Assembly (NCBI GenBank): GCA_000969725.1
Contig: JXSR01S044558.1
Length of the DNA: 28,680 bases
Reading direction: 5' to 3' (one strand)
Source of the DNA: Ophiothrix spiculata
Taxonomy: Eukaryota; Echinodermata; Ophiuroidea; Amphilepidida; Ophiotrichidae
Of this stretch, positions 26,301 to 28,680 are shown piece by piece. The notes beneath the pieces are model-generated. The model was not told the origin of the DNA. It ran no database searches and worked only from the letters and a program-made list of their open reading frames with translations. Position numbers and translations under genes: made by a program. The number at the start of each line of letters is the position of its first letter. The first letter of the stretch is position 1.

Positions 26301-28433
26301 GACGATGGGATAGAACTTGTACTTCACCAATTTTTCCTTTTCATAGGGAAAATGCTTCTGTACCAAGGCAGCTTTTGACAAGGAAAATTCTCACATTTAT
26401 GTATGATACTCATCATCACATTTCCATTTATTTTAATGGAATACAGCAGCCTACATCTCTAAATAAAATATGGACAACGGCGAAAGCTGATCAAAGTAAA
26501 CCTTAGGGTTCAGTCCCACATCAATATATAGAGCCCAGACATGCAAATAACATACACTGTTTCGTTAATTGATATACATGTTGGTCAATGACTGAAACAG
26601 TGTACGTTATTTGTATGTTTGGTGCCTGTGTGACTTAGCCCTTAGTTAAATTCATTTCATCAAAGTGAAGACAATAGTCTATGTTTATTTCTTATTTCTA
26701 TGATGAGAAAATTTCACCTCATTAATTTGTAGATCAGCTTCAAATTCTGCACTCTTTTTACATTGCAGACAATAACCCTGAGACACAGACTTATGGAAGT
26801 TGCTTCAGAAACAGAAGTTCTAGCTAAGGTATGGTTGATTATGAATTTATCCATTCTGAATAATGTCATCAAATTCACTCGATTATTGTGTTGTCTTGTT
26901 GCTTCAAAAAAGTTCAGTTTGCACTCTGCATCCCTGGGAAAAAGCGCTTTATGAATGCCGATATTGTATAGAATTACAACAGCCACAATGAAACTTTTTG
27001 ACTTTAATGTATCTTATGAGGTTGAAGTTCACACACACAGGTGCCAGATCTTGATTGGGCTGTTCTGTTGTTGCGTGAGGTGAAAGTTGGTTGGATTGGT
27101 TCGATGTTCACGCATAGTGAGATGTGTTGTGATATCAGAATGAAATGATTTATTACTCATACTGTAGCTCAATCAGAATTAGCTTGATGGCAGCTTTCAA
27201 TGCAGAAGACCCTGAGTTTGAGCCCTGGCATGCTAAATTTGAGTGTTAGTGGTGTGAATGTTGGTCCGCAGAAGCTGTTTTCTATCTAAGGGTTTTCTAT
27301 CATGGCAAGGTCGAGTTTGCAAACTTAAAGAAAAATATGTAATTGTTGCCTTACTTGCTGTCTATTCTCTAATTTCAGCATAATAAGTTTTCATTATGAA
27401 GAAAGTCAATCAGCATCATATGAGCAGTGTTTAATAAGTTTGTGTCCTGAGGTAGAAAATGCTCTATGCAAACTTTATTAATATGTTATGTAGATCAACT
27501 TACTATCTGCTTTCGTTTTTGATTAACAGAATGTTAAACTTGACAATTTCTGACGTTTCTGAGAGTTGATCTTTTGCCTTGAAAAATGAAGAATGAATTC
27601 AACAAAAAGATTACTCTTTCAAGTAGCATGATAATAATTGGACTGCAGATTTCAAAATGTCAGAGGGAAGATGGATATATGGGAGTTCTTGGTATCACAA
27701 TATTTATTTTTCATGATTATTAATGCTTAATTGTAAACTTTAGAAATCTCTAACAGGCAAATTCTGTAAAATAAAAACAAAAGCAGATATTTACTTGAAA
27801 CTTTCCAAAAATGTTCATAAATTGAGTTTAACTACAAGACATATTATGACAATGGCATTACTTATCTCCTTTCTCAAGCCACAAACTTTTGAACACCCTT
27901 CATTTTGCTGATTAATTTTGTATCTTGTATTCTTCCTTTCAGTTGTACGGCAAGCATGCAACAGAGATGGGTTTTGATGAGTGTCATATGTTCCTACGAT
28001 GTGTTCAATTTGAGTTTGCTTCCTTCAAGGAAAATGCAGATCAGCCTCCTCCTTTATTTATCACAGCACTGCAAGAAGATGACACCAGTTTTGATAGGTA
28101 TGATATAGACAAAATCAATTTACTTTTTGATACATGGTTATTCGCTTGATTTGCATCATCAAATATTATCTACAGTATTATTCACCGGCTTCAATGAATA
28201 AATAGTGTGAACTTAATATGTAAGTCTTGTTTTGATGGCAATCAAGAATTGTTGCAAAACAGTACAGTCCATTGACCTTTAATTAAGTTTTGTGAACACA
28301 TATAAAGATAAATTTCTCATTTTTTCCTCAACTTTTTAGATATGTTCCATCAAGTTTACCTCTGGCTATTCAAGAGTTAGATGAAAAGCATGTCGGTACA
28401 TTCAGTTTTAGAACCAGAGATGGATTCCTGAAG
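8021..28433 (+). CDS. Large multi-exon conserved protein, internal portion (tentatively CCDC162-like)
   Basis: Fourteen exons join in one open frame: 8021-8303, 9831-9925, 11750-11848, 14522-14659, 15113-15209, 16113-16229, 17631-17831, 19116-19225, 23673-23763, 25217-25354, 26078-26224, 26769-26828, 27943-28097, 28340-28433 (about 608 residues). All introns are GT-AG and the phases agree. Conserved-looking blocks are YMSVMTLLGLDDDES, GGYLSFLYLRHLRLRDLKR, FDVYLESYHHVFDMHEKRS, LEFHPSLALASRIPQAL and LYGKHATEMGFDECHMFLR. The product is acidic-helical, without membrane segments or a signal peptide in this part. I tentatively recall this as coiled-coil domain-containing protein 162 (C6orf183/184/185 region in human); function unknown. 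The first exon starts at an acceptor and the last ends at a donor, so both ends of the protein are missing from the window. Confidence 0.8.
8304..9022. other. Intron 1, left part
   Basis: Plain AT-rich intron. TGTGACGTCACAAGTGGCCA at 8375 and CATTTTCCCCATAG near 8569 look like pieces of dispersed repeats, but no partner arms were found. Confidence 0.4.
9023..9264. mobile_element. Palindromic element family C, copy 1
   Basis: The inverted ends are about 42 bp and nearly perfect: TCGTCATGTGAGTGCAAGAA begins the left arm, and its complement ends the right arm at 9264. A central hairpin (GTCAGTGGTTCTTGAAATG with CATTTCAAGAGCCACTGAC) lies at 9111-9154. There is no ORF. A second copy lies at 16272-16567. 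Confidence 0.8.
9265..9830. other. Intron 1, right part with simple repeats
   Basis: A (TG)n run of about 16 bases at 9346-9361, and GT/CA-rich stretches at 9545-9620 that could pair with each other. It ends at the acceptor TCTTTACCAG of exon 2. Confidence 0.5.
9831..9925 (+). CDS. Exon 2 of visible set
   Basis: Acceptor TTTACCAG, donor GGAAT|GTAAGT. It encodes CLSVLNYFRSVERTLTINDG and SLESKQKNG, and ends in phase 2. Confidence 0.85.
10129..10523. mobile_element. Palindromic element family B, copy 1 (inverted relative to copies 2 and 3)
   Basis: It starts CCAAGGAAATTTTATAG and ends CTTTATAAATTCCTTGG. The arms also share GCCATCTTGTGTCGCTCATG with CATGAGCGACAATCCAATAT, and TGTACCTC with GAGGTACA. 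The body matches 15571-15937 and 17843-18253 in the opposite orientation. The flanks (ACAAAG / GTAAAA) show no target-site duplication, so one end may have drifted. Confidence 0.8.
10808..11122. mobile_element. Palindromic element family D
   Basis: The ends are inverted: CAAATATAATGTTGCAGGCA plus TAGCGTGACCA on the left, and TGGTCACACTATGCCTGCAA plus CATTATATTTG on the right. Just inside, AATTAGGGTTGTTTTTGA pairs with TTTAGGGTTGTTTTGAAA only partly. TAAAT occurs on both sides (10804-10808, 11124-11128) and may be the target-site duplication. No ORF. Confidence 0.75.
11123..11749. other. Intron 2, right part
   Basis: AT-rich intron with no recognisable element. It ends at the acceptor CCAAACAG. 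Confidence 0.45.
11750..11848 (+). CDS. Exon 3 of visible set
   Basis: Acceptor TTTTCCAAACAG, donor TTCAA|GTAAGT. It encodes KQNHKVNVNDGSLGGGGG and a short tail, SYLHYTPADF. The run of glycines suggests a flexible linker. Phase 2 in and out. Confidence 0.8.
12005..12289. mobile_element. Palindromic element family O, rich in GCGACATTCGCT motifs
   Basis: The ends are TAGGGCTTGACGTCCAAAGA and its near complement TCTTTGGACGCCAAGCCTA, each with an outer TA that may be the target duplication. The interior carries seven or so variants of GACATTCGCT in both orientations. No ORF. Confidence 0.8.
12522..13304. mobile_element. Terminal-inverted-repeat element V
   Basis: The arms are long, about 90 bp: TACCAGCTAGGTGTCCCAAA at 12522, and the complement of TACCAGGTGTCCCAAAAATT ending at 13304, followed on both sides by GTTACATGTAG and, further in, by TTGGAGCAA. 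The 780-bp element contains no credible transposase, so it is non-autonomous. Its outer TA would fit a TA-target family such as Tc1/mariner, which is inference. Confidence 0.75.
13305..13839. mobile_element. Palindromic element family A, copy 2 (inverted, with an internal insert)
   Basis: Read on the minus strand it has the same block order as 5947-6352: GTTTCAACCACC, AAATAGTTCTATTGAAAAA, the GGGCAAG block, TCAGTTCTCTGG and CCAGAGATCTTCAAGTCAGT. The palindrome core is replaced by about 150 bases (13400-13550) absent from copy 1, beginning CAGGGGTGTGAGAG and ending CTCACAGCCCTG. These are themselves inverted, so probably another small insertion. Confidence 0.65.
13846..14015. mobile_element. 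Palindromic element Q with telomere-like interior
   Basis: The ends are GTATACTTTAGGTCCCATCA and TGATGGGATCTAAAGTATAC, inverted. The interior holds GGTTAGGGTTAGG and two to three copies of GGGTCGGGTCCCAGTTAGTG. No ORF. The element directly abuts copy 2 of family A. Confidence 0.75.
14016..14521. other. Intron 3, right part
   Basis: AT-rich with no recognisable element. TTAACCCTTTCAGCCCTGAA at 14073 and GAGTGAAAGGGTTAA at about 14329 are inverted and suggest another decayed palindromic element of about 270 bases. It ends at the acceptor TTCTACAG. Confidence 0.5.
14522..14659 (+). CDS. Exon 4 of visible set
   Basis: Acceptor GTAATTCTACAG, donor TTCAA|GTAAGT. It encodes ISESDFMEFCEVENHDDFYT, then INEGRVHVQDQRGYYVIYDA and AKVDFK. 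Phase 2 in and out. Confidence 0.9.
14770..15017. mobile_element. Palindromic element P
   Basis: ACTATACTTTGATCAACACC at the left end pairs with GTGTTGATCAAAGTATAGT at the right end; just inside, CAGGCCTTTT and AAAAGCCTC also pair. The interior is CpG-rich (GCGCGTGCG, GACGCAGCGCGTG). No ORF. Confidence 0.7.
15113..15209 (+). CDS. Exon 5 of visible set
   Basis: Acceptor TTTGTATTAG, donor AAACAG|GTAAGC. It encodes TLEKDLLLIATHFIEKDRNN and RLNDGKPGYYKQ, ending in phase 0. Confidence 0.9.
15210..15564. other. Intron 5, left part
   Basis: A/T-rich. A small perfect hairpin (CGGCCAC, loop, GTGGCCG) lies at about 15448-15475 beside CCGCGAAGCGG. No gene. Confidence 0.45.
15571..15937. mobile_element. 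Palindromic element family B, copy 2
   Basis: It starts CCAAGAATTTTTAAAGGGGA and ends TCCCCTATGAAAATTCCTTGG, with arms continuing to GCCGCCATTTT / AAGATGGCGGC. It is flanked by a perfect 6-bp duplication, TTTTAA (15565-15570 and 15938-15943). No real ORF; short frames across it are chance. Confidence 0.85.
16113..16229 (+). CDS. Exon 6 of visible set
   Basis: Acceptor GCATTATTCAG, donor AGACAG|GTAATT. It encodes MPESRDLNIPSYGHSQVDRF and AVLLDLWTNEVAYLENKRQ. Phase 0 in and out. Confidence 0.9.
16272..16567. mobile_element. Palindromic element family C, copy 2, with duplicated core and cut right end
   Basis: The left arm TCGTCATGTGGGTGCAAGAA starts 43 bases after exon 6. The right arm stops at CAGATACGACTT, about 19 bases short of the full arm seen at 9264. 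The core hairpin TTGAAATGGTTCTTCAGGT is repeated, giving a longer double palindrome. A LINE 3' end abuts the cut arm. Confidence 0.8.
16568..16990 (-). mobile_element. Degraded LINE 3' end
   Basis: Minus-strand codons give IYSTRGNSSNTLVVP, then, in another frame, SGFRTFHVRAANLWNNSVYN and SISQFKYLIEDI before a stop at about 16770. This is the usual C-terminal tail of a non-LTR reverse transcriptase (compare GPKLWNNLP). One frameshift is visible near 16900. An AT-rich 3' UTR ends in AAATAATAATAAG at 16568. The 5' limit is uncertain; homology to the left fades after about 16990. Clearly older than the LINE at 919-1558 and probably from a different family. Confidence 0.6.
16991..17630. other. Intron 6, right part
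   Basis: AT-rich, with no recognised element; part may be further LINE remains. It ends at the acceptor TTTTCCATAG. Confidence 0.4.
17631..17831 (+). CDS. Exon 7 of visible set
   Basis: Acceptor TTTTCCATAG, donor AAGCAG|GTATGT. 67 codons: LFDVYLESYHHVFDMHEKRS, LTQVLTNLMYQRPRFDFSSN, YFVRSYRAESRCLRLQCSLV, QAVLDKQ. Phase 0 in and out. A family B element starts 11 bases after its donor junction. Confidence 0.92.
17843..18253. mobile_element. Palindromic element family B, copy 3
   Basis: It starts CCAAGGAAATTAAAAAGGGG and ends TCCCTATAAAATTTCCTTGG. Flanks TTGGGA (17837-17842) and TTGGAA (18254-18259) form a 5-of-6 target-site duplication. Body as in copy 2, including ATCCTATGGGACGGCAGCCA and CGTACTTTGATCAGAG. 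Confidence 0.85.
18330..18750. repeat. Degenerate tandem repeat, three units
   Basis: CCTGAGTG...AATTAGCTCTGTAGTGCTG recurs as CCCTGAGTGG...AATTAGCTCTGTAATGCTG and, in part, AAATTAGCTCTACTGCAGTG. TTAGCTC lies at 18360, 18591 and 18731. The units also share TGTCTG(T/C)...GATTGT and CAAGAATCC. Confidence 0.6.
18751..19115. other. Intron 7, right part
   Basis: No element recognised. It ends at the acceptor GATCTGCGCAG. Confidence 0.45.
19116..19225 (+). CDS. Exon 8 of visible set
   Basis: Acceptor GATCTGCGCAG, donor AGCAG|GTAAAG. It encodes IHDQREYIQRVCREGDKELG and LPHKIIPKQPIAINLS, ending in phase 2. Confidence 0.9.
19483..20523. mobile_element. Terminal-inverted-repeat element F (hosts element E)
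   Basis: TATCAAAAACTTTTAAAGAT plus CACC at 19483-19506 is matched, with two differences, by the complement of 20500-20523. The right half contains a second palindrome: ATTCATACGCACTAAACGCC near 20328 pairs loosely with GTTGCGCGTATGAAT near 20467. About 1040 bp, no transposase ORF. Whether the two ends belong to one element is inference. Confidence 0.55.
20012..20198. mobile_element. Palindromic element E
   Basis: GTTAATAAATGCGCATTTCA and AATGAGACAAAATCAATGCA on the left are mirrored by TGCATTGATTTTGTCTCATT and TGGAATGCAAATTTATTAAT on the right. The arms cover nearly the whole 187 bp. No ORF. Confidence 0.8.
20592..22363. mobile_element. Element G with about 120-bp terminal inverted repeats
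   Basis: The left arm (20592 to about 20714) begins CACTATTGTCGATCCAAGCT and includes GACCCTCGGTTTTTCGGATT and CATGAAAGAAAAG. The right arm (about 22243-22363) is its near-perfect complement, ending GGATCGACAATAGTG. A TTAA-flanked element is nested inside. No clear target duplication at the outer edges, and no transposase ORF in the roughly 1 kb that remains. Confidence 0.8.
20897..21659. mobile_element. TTAA-flanked element nested in G
   Basis: TTAAGGGTACAGCCAACCCT at the left and AGGGTTGACAGTACCCTTAA at the right give 16-bp inverted ends, GGGTAC(A/T)G(C/T)CAACCCT, each bordered by TTAA. TTAA targets are typical of piggyBac-type and Kolobok-type transposition; the assignment is inference. 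The interior has a hairpin (AAATTGTGGGCCAAAAAATA with ATATTTTGGTCCACAATT, about 21495-21560) and an (AAAT)n-like run at about 21268-21300. No ORF. Confidence 0.75.
22462..22686. mobile_element. Palindromic element I with TTAA ends
   Basis: TTAAGGACCGCTTCAAAACC on the left and GGCCAGTTTTGAAGCAACTC plus CTTAA on the right are inverted. GCCAGTT motifs recur near both ends. 225 bp, no ORF. Confidence 0.7.
22687..23202. repeat. Intron 8 spacer with a diverged direct duplication
   Basis: GCAATGTATTGCAGAAACAG (22735) followed by GAATTCACATTTGCAA recurs as GAATGCATTGTAGAAACAAT (22870) followed by AATTCAAATTTGCAA, about 135 bases later. Otherwise AT-rich with no gene. Confidence 0.5.
23203..23599. 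mobile_element. Palindromic element J
   Basis: TATACGCCGTGGAAGTAGTG on the left and CACTACTTCCACGGCGTATA on the right are perfectly inverted. Pairing resumes inside with GATCTGGCTCCAAACAAA and TTTGTTTGGAACCAGAT, so the arms are about 80 bp. The outer TA fits a TA target. The small frame at 23368-23628 runs across the right arm and is not considered a gene. Confidence 0.85.
23673..23763 (+). CDS. Exon 9 of visible set
   Basis: Acceptor TATGTATACAG, donor TTTATG|GTAAGC. It encodes PALQHVYLLEFHPSLALASR and IPQALQYAFM. Its first base completes the split Arg codon of exon 8. Confidence 0.9.
23764..24333. other. Intron 9, left part
   Basis: AT-rich. No gene or repeat recognised. Confidence 0.4.
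24340..25068. mobile_element. Palindromic element family K, outer copy, split by a second copy
   Basis: It starts CCATAGATCTAGAAAG and ends CTGTTATATCTACGG, with flanks TTCTAT (24334-24339) and TTCTTT (25069-25074) as a 5-of-6 duplication. Without the nested copy it is about 384 bp. Its two halves match the corresponding halves of the inner copy, for example TTGGGTATTTGAGTTTG on the left and CTGAATACCCCCACTTTGAG on the right. Confidence 0.8.
24443..24781. mobile_element. Palindromic element family K, inner copy
   Basis: It starts CCATAGATTTAAAGGGGAGA and ends TCTCCCCTTAAAATCTATGG, flanked by a perfect 6-bp duplication TCGTAA (24437-24442 and 24782-24787). Arms continue with AAATTGGGGGTATTCGGGT and CTGAATACCCCCAATTT. 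339 bp, no gene. Confidence 0.88.
25217..25354 (+). CDS. Exon 10 of visible set
   Basis: Acceptor TCATTTTGCAG, donor AGAGAT|GTAAGG. It encodes EACQEHPPRSVMDAIFMEKK, LLEIAIKEWEQLEQPGAAFS and PQIQRD. Phase 0 in and out. Confidence 0.9.
25438..25750. mobile_element. Palindromic element N
   Basis: CATACCTGCCAAC at the left is inverted as TTGGCAGGTATG at the right; just inside, AAATCAGGACATCCCGATTT pairs in part with TTGTCCTGATTTTGGG. 313 bp, no ORF. Elements starting with ATACCTGCCAA occur widely in invertebrate genomes to my memory, but I cannot name the family. Confidence 0.65.
25751..26077. other. Intron 10, right part
   Basis: AT-rich, nothing recognised, ending at the acceptor TTTCTAAAG. 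Confidence 0.45.
26078..26224 (+). CDS. Exon 11 of visible set
   Basis: Acceptor TTCTTTCTAAAG, donor ATAGAG|GTAAAT. It encodes LFSDVYAEDPLFMCEIGQSL, MAAQEAKMGRRSTKEKQGDI and LQIWSHLIE. Phase 0 in and out. Confidence 0.9.
26502..26646. mobile_element. Short palindromic element M
   Basis: GCAAATAACATACACTGTTTC pairs with GAAACAGTGTACGTTATTTG across about 20 bases, and the outer CTTAGGGTTCAGTCCCACA pairs loosely with TGTGTGACTTAGCCCTTAG. The whole 145 bp can fold into one hairpin. Confidence 0.7.
26769..26828 (+). CDS. Exon 12 of visible set
   Basis: Acceptor TTTACATTGCAG, donor GCTAAG|GTATGG. The 20 codons read TITLRHRLMEVASETEVLAK. Phase 0 in and out. Confidence 0.85.
27160..27310 (+). mobile_element. 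tRNA-like SINE remnant
   Basis: A box A-like TAGCTCAATCAG (27165-27176) and a box B-like GAGTTTGAGCCC (27214-27225) lie about 38 bases apart, as in tRNA-derived SINEs. The anticodon and acceptor stems are not convincing. Ends not defined. Confidence 0.45.
27311..27942. other. Intron 12, right part
   Basis: AT-rich, nothing recognised, ending at the acceptor TCCTTTCAG. Confidence 0.4.
27943..28097 (+). CDS. Exon 13 of visible set
   Basis: Acceptor CTTCCTTTCAG, donor GATAG|GTATGA. It encodes LYGKHATEMGFDECHMFLRC, VQFEFASFKENADQPPPLFI and TALQEDDTSFD, ending in phase 2. Confidence 0.92.
28340..28433 (+). CDS. Exon 14 of visible set (last in window)
   Basis: Acceptor CAACTTTTTAG, donor CTGAAG|GTAGGG. 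It encodes YVPSSLPLAIQELDEKHVGT and FSFRTRDGFLK, phase 0 at the end. The protein continues beyond the window. Confidence 0.88.
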
Positions 28434-28680
28434 GTAGGGTTTATTTAATGGCTATGGTAGTTGGATATCTTTGTTATATATGCTGATGTTACTTATAGAC
28501 GAACATACAAATATTTACACAGTGTCAGAGTGTAAAAATGTCCAAAAGTAGATCTTTCACCCCACATGTGAAGTATAAGAATTAGGTTGATACATCATGA
28601 GAAATCCTCATCCTTCAGAGGAGACTTGGAGTTGTCAGTTCCAGACAGCCAGCCAGATGCTAAAAAGTTTTTGAAAAAAT
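28434..28680. other. Intron 14, partial
   Basis: No further exon could be supported before the window ends. Confidence 0.4.

Noticed and set aside
1-28680. CRISPR arrays, operons, riboswitches or phage
   Set aside because: The window is eukaryotic; no regular spacer arrays or bacterial gene layout are present.
1-28680. LTR retroelements, Polintons or other virus-like copies
   Set aside because: No long terminal direct repeats, capsid, integrase or protease-like coding pieces were seen.

Overview
The window looks like nuclear DNA of a marine invertebrate deuterostome, most likely an echinoderm or hemichordate. This is inferred from three things: AT-rich DNA with GT-AG introns, an intronless leucine-rich-repeat (LRR) GPCR of the GRL101/relaxin-receptor-like type that is greatly expanded in such animals, and very many palindromic DNA elements. 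No bacterial, plastid or retroviral/LTR features were seen.

Left part (1-8020). A 5'-truncated LINE 3' end lies at 919-1558 on the minus strand. Next comes an intronless LRR GPCR gene at 1860-4974 on the minus strand: signal peptide, CUB-like region, LRR N-terminal cap, about 15 LRRs, and a seven-helix rhodopsin-family core. Its reading frame is broken once, inside the near-identical 72-bp LRR units. The pattern fits a roughly 20-bp deletion between two CTTGTT hexamers, or else an assembly or sequencing error. From 5500 to 8020 there are degenerate repeats, a palindromic element, a tRNA-derived SINE and one speculative minus-strand first exon.

Right part (8021-28433). Fourteen consecutive plus-strand exons keep one open frame with matching phases (1825 coding bases, about 608 residues). 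They encode the middle of a large conserved cytoplasmic protein, tentatively CCDC162-like. Both ends of the gene lie outside the recognisable exons. It is head-to-head with the GPCR gene, unless its earlier exons lie left of the window, in which case the GPCR is nested in an intron on the opposite strand.

The introns hold the most interesting material: at least 15 palindromic or terminal-inverted-repeat elements from about a dozen families. Highlights are three copies of a CCAAGG-ended family (B) and two nested copies of a CCATAG-ended family (K) that appear related and use 6-bp target-site duplications; a K element inserted into another K with a perfect TCGTAA duplication; an element with about 120-bp inverted repeats carrying a nested TTAA-flanked element; and palindromes with telomere-like or GCGACATTCGCT-rich interiors. 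I found no transposase, so all appear non-autonomous. No complete new enzymatic system is visible. The candidate novelty is the B/K palindrome group and its heavy load in one gene's introns.
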